NCBI GenBank assembly: GCA_944384895.1
Contig: CALWVB010000005.1
Location: forward strand, 1 to 52,746
Length of the DNA stretch: 52,746 nucleotides
Source: an uncultured Clostridia bacterium
Lineage (GTDB): Bacteria > Bacillota > Clostridia > Oscillospirales > Acutalibacteraceae
Direction: 5' to 3'
Numbering within the stretch: the stretch's first letter is position 1; each line of letters starts with the position of its first letter. Positions 1-9,800 of the stretch are shown piece by piece. Both the position numbers and the translations under genes were made by a program. The notes beneath the pieces were generated by a model that did not search any database, was not told where the DNA came from, and saw only the letters and a program-made list of their open reading frames with translations.

Positions 1-1308
1 TGCCGCGACGGGCTTTCAAGAGGAATCTCTATTGTTGTAACAGCGTCTGAAACAAAAGGTTTAAACTCCTATATCGGCGGATTTAAGCAAAGGATTGCAT
101 TTGAAATGCCTCAGGATAAATATTCAGAAATTTTTAACGGTAAAGTTGGATTTATTAACAATAATCCCGGGCATGGTTTTGCAAATGTAACCGTTAAGCC
201 GGATGGCGTTACCGGAACCTTTAGGATGAATCTTCCCTATGAAGTGCAGTGTTTTTTGCCTTATAAACCGGCAAATATACAAAATAATGCTGATACACAG
301 GATGATTTTGACAGAAAACTCAAACAGAAATTTGATTTTGAATATGGTAAATATTTTAAATGTGTAAAGAAATATCAAACCTTCCCAAAAGAACTGACAA
401 TGGAAGAATATGAAAAAATCAAACAGCAGCCAAAGGAAGAAGCAAAGGATGCAAAGCTTCCTGTCAGCGTTGGACTGGATTATGTTGGTTTTTGTCCGGT
501 AACAGTCGATTTAGAACAATCACATGTAATCGCAATATATGGTAAAAAGGAATTTGGTAAAACAAATCTATTAAATTTATTGCTTGATGGATTTATAAAA
601 CAAAAGCCATATTCGCGCATTGTATTTTTTGATGACGGACGCAATCAGCTTAAAAGTATATATGAAACATTTAGTATAAAAAGCGAATGTAAATATTTTA
701 ACGGTTTTTCAGAAGAAAGTATTAAATTAGATGCAGCAGGTTCAAGGCCTGAAGAAATAAGAACAAAGAAAATTTCACCTTTGCAAAGATTTTATCTGTA
801 TTTAAACGATAATTATATTGAATTGCCTAAAACATTATTGGCCGGTATGTTTGGTATTTCTGACTTGGATGCCAAACGGATAGCGGTTAACAATGATTAT
901 TCAGATTCAACTTTTGATATTTTAGGCTCGCCATTTACCGTATTTGTTATTCAAAGTAAATTAGTTTATTTAAATACAGCGGAAAGCCGGCATTTTATAG
1001 AAAAAATCTTACCGAGATTGGTTTCTATTGCTGAAGATAAAGGTTATTTATTTATATTTTCTGATGTTCAAAAAATCAGTGAAATGGAAACAAATATTGT
1101 TTTCAACAGCGTTATATCAACAGCATTTTTATTGGATAATATTGCAGAATTTGCTTCAGAACGCGGACAAAGAACTGTTTTTGGCAATATGGATGTTAAA
1201 GCTTTAAAAGAAGATTATGCTCCATGTGAAAAAGGCGACGGATATTTTTATGATATAGAAGCGGACAGTTTATTAAAGGCAAAATTTATAAAATACGAGG
1301 AGGATTAA
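1..1308 (+). CDS. essC: Type VII secretion ATPase EssC, C-terminal part (5' end outside window)
   Basis: This is the C-terminal 435 residues of an FtsK/SpoIIIE-type motor that drives WXG100/LXG protein export at the membrane. The frame is open from base 1, so the start lies upstream of the window. The first 35 residues read like the end of an EssC ATPase domain (RDGLSRGISIVVTASETKG, then a GGFKQRIAFEMP stretch). After a linker comes a further ATPase-like domain with a Walker A motif GKKEFGKT encoded from base 541. A possible Walker B (LFIFSD) follows around 1050. This last domain has a lysine in Walker A but few of the usual FtsK arginine-finger features, as expected for the degenerate D3 domain of EssC. 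The stop is directly followed by the WXG100 gene, whose ribosome binding site (GAGGAGG) lies inside the essC end. The family assignment is strong; subunit details are inferred. Confidence 0.88.
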   Translation, partial: CRDGLSRGISIVVTASETKGLNSYIGGFKQRIAFEMPQDKYSEIFNGKVGFINNNPGHGFANVTVKPDGVTGTFRMNLPYEVQCFLPYKPANIQNNADTQDDFDRKLKQKFDFEYGKYFKCVKKYQTFPKELTMEEYEKIKQQPKEEAKDAKLPVSVGLDYVGFCPVTVDLEQSHVIAIYGKKEFGKTNLLNLLLDGFIKQKPYSRIVFFDDGRNQLKSIYETFSIKSECKYFNGFSEESIKLDAAGSRPEEIRTKKISPLQRFYLYLNDNYIELPKTLLAGMFGISDLDAKRIAVNNDYSDSTFDILGSPFTVFVIQSKLVYLNTAESRHFIEKILPRLVSIAEDKGYLFIFSDVQKISEMETNIVFNSVISTAFLLDNIAEFASERGQRTVFGNMDVKALKEDYAPCEKGDGYFYDIEADSLLKAKFIKYEED

Positions 1309-1312
1309 TGAT

Positions 1313-1636
1313 ATGTCAGATTTTATATCAGCTGATATTTCAAAAATTTCTAAATTTGAACAGGACAGCGCTGATGCAATTCAAGAATTTGATGATATTA
1401 AAGAAACGTTTAATTCCATTAATTCCACCTTGCTCAGTAAATGGAAAGGTGAAGGCGCTGACGCATACAAAACTGAAACCGATCATATTCTTGAGAATAT
1501 TGGCGGCATTAAAGATATTTTAGATAGTATAAATAACGGTGTGGTTAAAGATATAAAAGAAAATTATATAAAATTAGATAATGAATTGGGTGAATTTAAT
1601 AGAAATCCAGATACATCTGGAGGCAGTGAGGGTTAA
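1313..1636 (+). CDS. WXG100 family protein (EsxA/EsxB-like)
   Basis: This is a 107-residue helical-hairpin protein of the WXG100 type, the usual small substrate or partner of type VII secretion. The turn motif Trp-Lys-Gly sits at residues 44-46, between two predicted amphipathic helices of about 35 residues each. Near the end of the second helix there is a Tyr85-x3-Asp89 pair that fits the YxxxD/E export signal. The tail is flexible and rich in Gly, Ser and Asp. The start ATG lies 8 bases after GAGGAGG and 4 bases after the essC stop, so translation is probably coupled. The neighbours (EssC before, LXG-like protein after) support a role as secreted partner or chaperone of the 366-residue protein. 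Confidence 0.9.
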   Translation: MSDFISADISKISKFEQDSADAIQEFDDIKETFNSINSTLLSKWKGEGADAYKTETDHILENIGGIKDILDSINNGVVKDIKENYIKLDNELGEFNRNPDTSGGSEG

Positions 1637-1641
1637 AGATT

Positions 1642-1794
1642 ATGCCATTAAATAAAAATTTTAATAATGTTGTAACTCAAAAAAAACAAAATAAACGTCA
1701 GATAACCAAACTTGCCGAACTTAATCAAGATGATAAAAATACAATATACAATTTAATATTTACACAATCGCAGACTGAAACTAAAGAAAAATAG
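1642..1794 (+). CDS. Small 50-residue T7SS-operon protein, unknown function
   Basis: A short ORF with an ATG at 1642 and stop at 1792-1794 lies between the WXG100 gene and the LXG-like gene. It has a plausible ribosome binding site (GTGAGGG, about 9 bases upstream) and gaps of 5 and 18 bases to its neighbours, which fits an operon. The product starts MPLNKNFNNVVTQKKQNKRQ and is rich in Asn, Lys and Gln, with no signal peptide, membrane segment or cysteine. I do not recognise a family. In T7SSb operons small helical partner proteins often sit immediately before an LXG gene, so a targeting or chaperone role is possible, but that is inference from position only. Confidence 0.6.
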   Translation: MPLNKNFNNVVTQKKQNKRQITKLAELNQDDKNTIYNLIFTQSQTETKEK

Positions 1795-1812
1795 CGAAAG
1801 GGCGGCGATATT

Positions 1813-2913
1813 ATGGCAACAATTGAACTTTATGCTGATAAGGTTAAACAAATGCCAGGGTTAATTCAAGATGTCAAAAAGGCTGTTAAAAATTATAATT
1901 CAGAATTGTTTTCTCTTAAGAAAAAATCGCTGCGAATTAACCAAAGCGTATGTAATATGGATGATGTAGTCAGTTCTATTCAGGCATCAACACAAACTCA
2001 GGAAGAAAAGATTGAATCGCTTGAAACATTTAAACAAAACAGCGAACAATTTATAGAGGAAACTGCTGGTATTGACAGCGATGTAGCTGATGTTATTAAT
2101 AAAAATAAAGATGATTTTTATGATAAATATGATTATTTAAAGCCTGAATGTGAAAAAAGCGGCTGGGAAAAATTCTGTGACGGATGTAAAAAGGTCGGTG
2201 AATGGTGTAAAGAACACTGGAAACTGATTGTAACGGTTGTATTGGTTGTTGCTGCCATAGCAGTAATAGTTTTTACAGCCGGTACTGCATTAGGTCCAAT
2301 TACTGCTGCATTAGTAATGGCAGCAAAAGGCGTTATAGTTGGTTCAACAATAGGCGGTCTTGTAGGAGGAACGATTAATGCATTAGCAGGTGATTCCTTC
2401 TTTGAAGGATTTGAAGACGGAGCTTTTGGCGGTGCAATTGCCGGCGGGCTTACCGGCGGTATAGGTACCTGGTTATCATCTGGCGGGCAAGTCGCACTTT
2501 CTTTAGGTAAAACTATGCTTTTAGGCGCATCGGCTGATACAGTTGCTTCTCTTTTAGGCGATTTAGGTGACATTGCTATTAAAGGAGAAGATATATCTTT
2601 AGGTGATATCCTGTTTAATGCCGGTTTCTCATTTGTTTTGGGAGGCGCTTTTGTAGCTGGCGGTTATGGTCTTGGCAAAATCCTGCCAAAAATAAGTATA
2701 CCAGGTATTAATCAAGGAAATGGCAGCTGGGCTCATGTTTGGGCATCCCAATCTACCAGATCTCTGAGGCATGGCACTAAAGTCAGCTTAAAGACCATAC
2801 TTAAAGGTATTGGCTCAAATATTGTAAACGAAGTATGGGATTATATACTTGAACCATTTAAAACCGGTATAGGCAAATGGAAAGAATCATGGAATATTAT
2901 TCCTGCAAACTAA
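1813..2913 (+). CDS. LXG-like type VII secreted protein with a membrane segment
   Basis: This is a 366-residue protein. Residues 1-110 are helical and coiled-coil-like without Gly or Pro clusters, as in the N-terminal targeting domains of LXG and WXG-type T7SS substrates. A cysteine- and tryptophan-rich linker (residues 113-136) leads to a hydrophobic helix at about 137-156. Residues 157-290 form a Gly/Ala-rich stretch with GGLVGGT and GGLTGGI repeats, resembling the glycine-zipper pre-toxin regions of polymorphic toxins. The last 65 residues (from GNGSWAHVW) are charged and Trp-rich and could be a small effector domain. I recognise no known catalytic motif. The gene is in the EssC-WXG100 operon and is followed by a small membrane protein, the usual place for an immunity gene. 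Effector status is inferred. Confidence 0.75.
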   Translation: MATIELYADKVKQMPGLIQDVKKAVKNYNSELFSLKKKSLRINQSVCNMDDVVSSIQASTQTQEEKIESLETFKQNSEQFIEETAGIDSDVADVINKNKDDFYDKYDYLKPECEKSGWEKFCDGCKKVGEWCKEHWKLIVTVVLVVAAIAVIVFTAGTALGPITAALVMAAKGVIVGSTIGGLVGGTINALAGDSFFEGFEDGAFGGAIAGGLTGGIGTWLSSGGQVALSLGKTMLLGASADTVASLLGDLGDIAIKGEDISLGDILFNAGFSFVLGGAFVAGGYGLGKILPKISIPGINQGNGSWAHVWASQSTRSLRHGTKVSLKTILKGIGSNIVNEVWDYILEPFKTGIGKWKESWNIIPAN

Positions 2914-2931
2914 TCTGGAAGGAGTCTTTAA

Positions 2932-3438
2932 ATGACACTAAATGAATTTAAGGTTGTTATTTCTAAAAAAAATTTAATTGCATTTTTATGTTTGTTTATT
3001 GTTATTGAAATCGGATTAATAGCAATGATTATATTTTCAGATTATGTCCTTATGGGTTCTGTTTTAGCTATTGTTTTACTTATTATCGGTCTTATTGCTA
3101 TACTTTCAACAGTATTATTTTCAGTAAAAGTAATTGGATCAACTATTAAAGTTAGAACACGCTCAGGTGGACAATATGAATTTAACTGTTCAGATATTGA
3201 TGAAGTAATTTGTTCTAAAAGAGACAGCGTAAGATATGGTCCTTCATTTTATATTACAATAATGACAAAATCACAAAAGCTAAATTTAGAAGGTACTATG
3301 ACAGGTTTTCAGGAAATGGCTGGTTATATACTTAATAAATATGAAAATAATGAAATAAGACATACGGCAGTATCTGAAAACTGCAAAAAAATGCTGATTA
3401 GATATAAAAACGGGGATATCTTTAAGAAAAAGAAATAA
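2932..3438 (+). CDS. Small membrane protein with a soluble C-terminal domain; candidate immunity protein
   Basis: This is a 168-residue protein with two hydrophobic helices (about residues 13-35 and 39-63). A beta-rich soluble domain follows (roughly 65-150, with alternating strands such as IKVRTRSGGQYEFNC and FYITIMTKSQKLNL), which looks like a PH-type fold. The end is strongly basic (KKKK). It begins 18 bases after the LXG-like gene with a good AGGAGT ribosome binding site, so the two are cotranscribed. Downstream-adjacent membrane proteins commonly protect the producer from a T7SS toxin, hence the immunity guess. It could equally be an accessory protein of the secretion machine. No family name is assigned. 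Confidence 0.65.
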   Translation: MTLNEFKVVISKKNLIAFLCLFIVIEIGLIAMIIFSDYVLMGSVLAIVLLIIGLIAILSTVLFSVKVIGSTIKVRTRSGGQYEFNCSDIDEVICSKRDSVRYGPSFYITIMTKSQKLNLEGTMTGFQEMAGYILNKYENNEIRHTAVSENCKKMLIRYKNGDIFKKKK

Positions 3439-3612
3439 TACATATAAAGCTATGAATTGGATATTTCTGAAATAGTTATGATTATTTTAATCGCCAAATC
3501 TATATTAATTCAAATTATACATTTTGTGGTTATAATATTTCTTCAATGCACAAAGCAAAATAATTTGTTTTTTTATGTTTGCATTAAAACTACCGATTAT
3601 AGGAAGCTAAGA

Positions 3613-3789
3613 GTGGGCGCCTGCGTGCCACCATATAAAATATGGTGGCTATATGCAAAATAATTTGTAATATTAAGATATTGCTTTTAAAATAAAACTA
3701 ATTTTTTATTCTTAACCTTGGCTAAAATTATCAGCTATTATTTTGCATCCGGCGCATCTTTTTTTAAGATGCGCCACGCAGGCGCCCAC
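3613..3789 (+). repeat. Four-arm palindromic repeat, copy 1
   Basis: The outer stem is GTGGGCGCCTGCG at 3613-3625 paired with CGCAGGCGCCCAC at 3777-3789. The left hairpin is CCACCATAT / ATATGGTGG, the inner stem begins TGCAAAATAATT, and the right hairpin is GGCGCATCTT / AAGATGCGCC. A CGGTAC motif lies 10 bases beyond the right end. About 45 bases of left flank (3568-3612) resemble the left flank of copy 10, so this subfamily is longer on that side. The copy sits between the T7SS operon and the kinase operon, both on the same strand. Confidence 0.9.
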
Positions 3790-4062
3790 TTTCATGAACG
3801 GTACTTTATTTGCATATGCTTTTTATGCATATTATTTTTAAATGCTATTTTTTATATTATCTTGGCAAATATCAAAAAACAGGGATAAAATCATAAAATT
3901 ATAATAATAATCTTATGCATAATAAAACTTTTATAAAACTCTTATAATCACAGTAAAAAAATGGTATTATTATAAAAGAATAATTTTAAAATTGTATAAA
4001 AATGAATTAATAATATACAAAACATGATATAAGCAAACAAAGAGTAAGGGAGCCCTAAAGAC
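3790..4062 (+). other. AT-rich leader region of the kinase operon
   Basis: This stretch between repeat copy 1 and the kinase start is very AT-rich. It contains TATAAT-like hexamers (for example within 3940-3980) that could serve as a -10 box, but I see no convincing -35 partner at proper spacing. The kinase ribosome binding site (AAGGGAG) is at its end. No coding ORF or RNA gene is evident. Confidence 0.35.
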
Positions 4063-5925
4063 ATGAGCAATGAAATCATTGGCAATTCATATAAGTATAT
4101 AATAGATGAATCCTATGGCATAAATAAAGATGGATTTATCGCAGTTGGTACAGAAAGTATAGTTTATAAAGGTTTAAAAACCAAACTGGAAGGCGGATTA
4201 CAATTTTCCTGCGTACTTAAATTTAAACCTAAAGCAGTTATAGAAGACGGCAAAATTATTGATAGGTTAAATACCTTTAAAAATGAAGAATGGAAAATCT
4301 TTGAAGAATTAAGGGAATGCCGCTCTATTGTTCGTATAGATGATGTTATTGATTCTATAGGTTCATTTAGCCTGCCTTGTAGTTATGTTCAAGGCGGTGT
4401 TATCACCAGTGACAGATATTTTTGTGTTGTTGAAGAATTTATTGATGGTTGGAACTTGGATGAATTTTGTCGAGAAGAATATTGGAAACTGCGTAAAATC
4501 GAACCGCTTGCTAATGGTTTAAAACGAGTTGTTGAATATAATGATTTCACGGCTAATGAAAAAAGGAATGTATTATCAAGTTATAATTATGATAATATTT
4601 TAAAATATCAAAACCAAATACTATCGTTTATGATAAATCTTTGTGAGATCATGGAATTTGTTACAGAACAAAAAAATATCCTTCATTTGGATATTAAGCC
4701 GGAAAATATCATGGTAACTAGGCATGGTAAAGAACTTGTGCTTATTGATTTTGGCCGTTCAAAAAGAATAACAAAGGCTAATCCATTTGCTTATAGTGAT
4801 TTATCAGCAGTGGATTATAATGAAAATGAAACTATTGATAAAATGTATCAATATGGTACTCTTGGTTATGCGGCGCCTGAATGTTATAACAGAGCGACAA
4901 ACGGTTCGGCATTTCCTTTTCATATGGCTTTAGAACAAGGTAAAATGTCTATAGAAAGCGATATATTTTCGTTTGGCGCAACATTTTGGGAATGTCTTAA
5001 TATGTTTGAATTAGTTACAAAAAATTGGCAGTTTTCAGCGGACAGCCATGATTTTTATAGAGATAATTTCTTAACTGATGATGCTTATTGTAATCGTGAT
5101 TTATCATTAACTTCATCTACTTATCATAAGAAATTAGAAACAATTATAAAAAAATGTACTCGATCCCGTAATAAAAGTTTATATGATTCTGATAAATATT
5201 ATCATTCATATAAAAGTTTACGCAAAGATATTGAAAATGCTAAGGATTCAGTACCGACAATTGTAAAAGAAGAAAATGTCAAAGTTAAAAATTCATTTAA
5301 TTTATGCGGTGCAATGCTTTCATTTTTCCTTGTATTTCTTATAATTTATGGTATATACCATATAGCGGCATTTAATATAGCGCAGCGAAAATGGGATAAT
5401 ATAACCGCTAATTATAACGATACACAATTTTACAGGTTAGAAGAAGCTGCAAATGATTTAATTACTACTTCACCGTCAAACCAAATTGATAATACATATG
5501 AAAAAATTGCTCAGCTTACATATAATGGAAACGATATATCTGAATATGAAGCAACTATGCTGGTAGAACTTTTACAGAAAATAAATGATAACAGCCAGTT
5601 GCCATCACGTGTAGACGAAATTATACAGCATGGCAATACAAGAGCATTTAAAGAGATATCAACTGAAATTGTTAAATTAGGCAATGTAAATGATAGTATT
5701 GGATATCAATTGGCACAGGCAATCTTTAATGTTGAAGTAGGTCAAATTGGTATTGTAGATGCATATCAGACTTTACAAGCCTATCAGGATAATGAACAAT
5801 TCCATAATGCTGTAATTAAGCTTAGAAATGTTTTAGATAATGATGAAAATATAAAAATAATTTCAGAAAACCTGGGCATAACTCGACAGGAAATCCAGGA
5901 TTTCTTTAAGAGTATTGCTTTATAG
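4063..5925 (+). CDS. Transmembrane Ser/Thr protein kinase, EssB-like architecture
   Basis: This is a 620-residue protein. Residues 1-395 form a Hanks-type kinase domain: a glycine-loop remnant (VGTESIVYKG, 28-37), Lys53 in VLKFK as the likely ATP-binding lysine, the catalytic loop HLDIKPEN (208-215), DFG at 229-231, and an APE-like AAPEC after the activation segment. All catalytic residues are present, so it is probably active. One membrane helix spans about 411-436. The remaining 185 residues are predicted helical and lie outside; there are no PASTA repeats. Kinase fold, single helix, helical outside domain is also the layout of EssB/YukC, a pseudokinase-like T7SS subunit, and the gene lies just after a T7SS operon. 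It starts an operon with two membrane proteins and a giant surface protein. Confidence 0.85.
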   Translation: MSNEIIGNSYKYIIDESYGINKDGFIAVGTESIVYKGLKTKLEGGLQFSCVLKFKPKAVIEDGKIIDRLNTFKNEEWKIFEELRECRSIVRIDDVIDSIGSFSLPCSYVQGGVITSDRYFCVVEEFIDGWNLDEFCREEYWKLRKIEPLANGLKRVVEYNDFTANEKRNVLSSYNYDNILKYQNQILSFMINLCEIMEFVTEQKNILHLDIKPENIMVTRHGKELVLIDFGRSKRITKANPFAYSDLSAVDYNENETIDKMYQYGTLGYAAPECYNRATNGSAFPFHMALEQGKMSIESDIFSFGATFWECLNMFELVTKNWQFSADSHDFYRDNFLTDDAYCNRDLSLTSSTYHKKLETIIKKCTRSRNKSLYDSDKYYHSYKSLRKDIENAKDSVPTIVKEENVKVKNSFNLCGAMLSFFLVFLIIYGIYHIAAFNIAQRKWDNITANYNDTQFYRLEEAANDLITTSPSNQIDNTYEKIAQLTYNGNDISEYEATMLVELLQKINDNSQLPSRVDEIIQHGNTRAFKEISTEIVKLGNVNDSIGYQLAQAIFNVEVGQIGIVDAYQTLQAYQDNEQFHNAVIKLRNVLDNDENIKIISENLGITRQEIQDFFKSIAL

Positions 5926-5940
5926 TAGGGGGGACAGGTT

Positions 5941-6297
5941 ATGAATAAATATTTTAATAGATTTTTTAATAAAGTACCAATTTTAAAATATATATTATAT
6001 ACTTTCATCAAGTGTTTTATAATTACTATACTTGCCGGTGGTTTAATATATTTAATTCTGTCCCTTACAGGTATATATTCTAAATTAGAAAATGCTTTAG
6101 ATTTAAAATATAATTCACCGTTTGTAACTATACCAATATTTGCATTTGCTGCATTAGCTATTCTTTGTTTTGTTATAGGATTTTTATTATATTTTCATAA
6201 ATATAAAAGAACAAAATCAAAGAGTAAATTTAACAAAGCTTTATCAAATATTTTGGATAATAATACAGACAAATTAGTTAAATCAAGGAGACATTAA
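5941..6297 (+). CDS. Small two-helix membrane protein
   Basis: This is a 118-residue protein with two hydrophobic helices (about residues 20-43 and 60-85) separated by a short outside loop, and a basic cytoplasmic tail rich in Lys and Asn. A very strong purine ribosome binding site (GGGGGGACAGG) lies just before the ATG, 15 bases after the kinase stop, so it belongs to the kinase operon. I do not recognise a family. Its position suggests a partner of the kinase or of the next membrane protein. Confidence 0.7.
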   Translation: MNKYFNRFFNKVPILKYILYTFIKCFIITILAGGLIYLILSLTGIYSKLENALDLKYNSPFVTIPIFAFAALAILCFVIGFLLYFHKYKRTKSKSKFNKALSNILDNNTDKLVKSRRH

Positions 6298-6300
6298 AAT

Positions 6301-6801
6301 ATGAAACAGAAACAAACTCAAAAAATATTATTATTTTTATCCATTGTGTTTATGTTTCTGTTTTCAGCTTCATTCTTATTAATGCCAATTGCCTCACAAA
6401 TAAATTTCCAGGGAAAATCTATTTTAATGTTTATAAATGGGCTTTGGTTTTGGATTACGGGAATAATTGCTATGATTTTATTTATAATAGTAAATCAAAG
6501 CCGAAAGAAGCAATTAAAAAATACAAATGAAATAGATAATAATAAATCTGGGTTTATATGTTTCTTTACAAATTCATGGGCAAAAGCAGCCGATTGTTTA
6601 TTCCTAATAAGTTTAATAGGATTAATTATTTTAATTATTATCTTACCCCAAAGTTATTTTGTATTTATTTTTGCTTTTATTACTGTTTTTGCTTTTCTAA
6701 TGCATTGTGTATTAAATGGAAAAAACTATAAATATATTATTAGGAATCTGAATCAGAAAAAATCTGATCAAAGTGAAAAGTCTGATCAAAAGGGAAAGTG
6801 A
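6301..6801 (+). CDS. Four-helix membrane protein of unknown function
   Basis: This is a 166-residue protein with four predicted membrane helices in two pairs (about 8-32, 36-62, 95-117 and 118-140). A basic, asparagine-rich loop separates the pairs, and the C-terminus is highly charged with a short repeat (KSDQSEKSDQKGK). The start is only 3 bases after the previous stop, so translation is coupled. No conserved catalytic residues are apparent and I cannot name a family. It probably assembles with the neighbouring membrane protein and kinase. Confidence 0.7.
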   Translation: MKQKQTQKILLFLSIVFMFLFSASFLLMPIASQINFQGKSILMFINGLWFWITGIIAMILFIIVNQSRKKQLKNTNEIDNNKSGFICFFTNSWAKAADCLFLISLIGLIILIIILPQSYFVFIFAFITVFAFLMHCVLNGKNYKYIIRNLNQKKSDQSEKSDQKGK

Positions 6802-6808
6802 GTAGCAG

Positions 6809-9800
6809 ATGAATATGGACAAAAAACAATTTATACATGGGATATCGCTGCGCAACAGGATTATTTGTATATTGCTCAGCATATTAATGCTTGCTTCTAT
6901 GCTGCCGTTTGGCGCTATAATGAGCGTATCAGCAGCAAATAATAATCCGTCGTTTATTTTTACTGATAAAAATGGAACAGGGATATCCGGCGTTACTATT
7001 ACATTGGTTGGCGCTGATGGTAAAAAGATTTCTTCCGAGCCTTCTGATAATAACGGCACAGCTAATTTTATAAAAGATATACCTGTTATTGGTTCTTCCT
7101 ATGATTATACTGTTAATAATACGGGTACATATATTGCTGAGCCGGGTAATATTACAATAAATGATAACTCACCGATTAAAATAACGCTTTATGCTCCTGC
7201 TCCAACGGGCAGAATAAAACCTGTTGACCAGACGCCGGATATTAATGGCAAAGTAAGTTTTTCTGTTGATATAGATAATGCAGAAAATTCAGATGACCTT
7301 AACTATCAATGGTATGAAGGCGATAATGCTATAACAGGTGAAACTAATGCGCAATTATCTACTCCTATTTTGCCTTCTGAGGCTAAAGATTATTATTGCG
7401 AAGTAACTTCCGCTCTTTCTCAAGACGGCGTAAAAGCTGTATTTAAAGCTTCAGACGCTGTGCCGCATGTTTCTCTTAGAATAGATCCTATATCTGAAAC
7501 GGTTTTATTTAGTACAATATCAATTACTGTAACTGTTACACCAAATGTTGCAGACGGTTCATCACCTTCCCCTAAAGGCCAAATAGAATTTTATGTTGAT
7601 GATGAGATTAGAGCTTCTTCCGAATTGGATGAAAATGGTACGGCGGCATTAAACGGACTTATTTTATTTAGCGGCAGAGCTTATACGATATATGCAAAAT
7701 ATATAGACGACAGCGGTTATTATATTGATACAAACTCAGCATATCATTCTTATGAAAGCGGAATGACAGCTCCTATTGAAGGAACGCATTATACAATAAG
7801 CCATCCAAACGGCCAAAATGGATGGTATAAAAAAGATGGACAATTGGAAATCTGTCCGATTGGTATATTTGATCAGATTATTGACCGCAGCCAGGGTAAT
7901 GATGATACATGGACAGATAAGCTTATAAAATCTGATGAAACATCAAAAGACGGATTATTTGTTACTTTTTCTCTCCGCAGTTCTATTACAGGAGAAACTT
8001 CAAGTATAGTAACAGTACCATATAAATTGGATAGTACTGCTCCGGATAATGTAACAATAACCCAGAATTGGACCCAAAATGATGAAAATTATGAATGGGA
8101 ACGTATCCCTTGCAATGATGAAATAGGATGGGAAGAAAATAAGGATGAATATTTATATCAAGTCACCCTTTCTGCCCATGATAATTTGTCTGGAATTGAA
8201 TATTTTAAATGGAGATATAAAGACAGTAAAGACTGGCAATATATTGACGCCATCCCTGATGCAAACACAGAAGGGTTGGCAACAGCACAAATCGGCATAA
8301 ATTATTCCCAATGGTATGAAAGTAATGGCATTGAAGTTATAGCATATGATTATGCTGGAAACTCAGGCCAAACAAAATCTGCTGATGCTCAGCGATCGAT
8401 TATTGTAGAATATGATACATCGAATATAATAAGATATACTGCAAATAAAGATAACGGCAATAATAAGATTATTTGGCCTGAAGATATATGGGTTAAAGAT
8501 AACGGTAATGATAATATAAATAAAGATAAAATAGATGATATTACAAATTTAATATATAATAAAGCAACAACTGTTGCTATAACCATCCCTAATGATGAAG
8601 AGCTAAAAGAAAATATCCAGATCAGTTTAAATGAACAAGCAATAGCAAAAGAAGATATCGAATGGGTATTAGATGAAGAAAATTCTACTTATAAAGCTGT
8701 TATTAATCTTAAGGAAGGTAATTCATTAATTAAAATTAATCCTAATGCTGATAAAGAATATAATATTATATCCAATGAAATTGGCAGTAAGATTGTAAAA
8801 GATTTATATATTTCCAAGATACATACAGTTGATACAACAAAACCGGTTATTAACACAGAAATCGGAGAAATAACAGATGATGGCAGCCGGGATATAACAG
8901 TAATCATTAAAGATAAAAATTTCCGAGCCAGTGAACTTTATTTTTCTGAGATAAACGTAACAGATATTCAAGGTGAACCGGTAAATGAATTTAATGCGGA
9001 TGTTTTTCTGGATGAATTAAGGAATGCACAATGGAAACTTACAGATACCGATTATGATGAGGATACAGATGCAGATGAATATGCTGCTACAGTAACGCTC
9101 TCTGTTAATGCTAATTACAGCTTTACACTGCAATGTAAAGATTTAGCAGGCAATGAGGCTGTACCTGCTGCGGTAGAGTTTTCTATTGATAAAGATCCTC
9201 CGGAAAATCTTCAAATAACTTATATTACTAAACCTGTCAATGTATTTTTGCAAATAATCACCTTTGGATATTATAAGCCATCTGTAACTATTGAAATACA
9301 GGCTGACGACGCTGTTACTGGTGTTGACCATTTTAATTGGACATATACCCGTCAGGAAGGCGTCAGTGATATTAATAAAGAAAATGAATCAGGCCAAATA
9401 GATTGCACTGATTCAGAACATTTTTCATATAAAAATCATAATAAAACAGCTATTGCAACCTTTACGCTTACCGCAGATGAATTTGCACAGTATCGCGGCA
9501 GTATTTCCTTTACCGCTACTGATAAAGCCGGCCATATCAGTGATATTCATTATGGAGACGGCACTGCAATAGATGAAAACGGCGATTCTTATGATACTGA
9601 TTCTGAACATGTTATTGTTGTAGATACTATAGCTCCTGAGCGTGTCATAACATATCCTCAGCCGCAGCAAATCCGCGATAAAGATACGCTTGAGCCTTAT
9701 ACCGGCAATAAAGCGGAATATGTAAATCAGGAAAATATAAATTCTATTATTTATTATGACAATACATACGGCGATACCATCCCTGTAACATTAAAGATTA

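Noticed and set aside
2133..2573. Minus-strand open frame of 146 codons opposite the LXG-like gene
   Set aside because: It is the shadow of a Gly/Ala-rich coding strand, as shown by its Pro/Ala-rich product, and has no ribosome binding site.
3457..3663. Open frame of 68 codons after the T7SS operon
   Set aside because: It needs a non-ATG start, lacks a good ribosome binding site, and runs into repeat copy 1, which supplies its last third. It is most likely chance.
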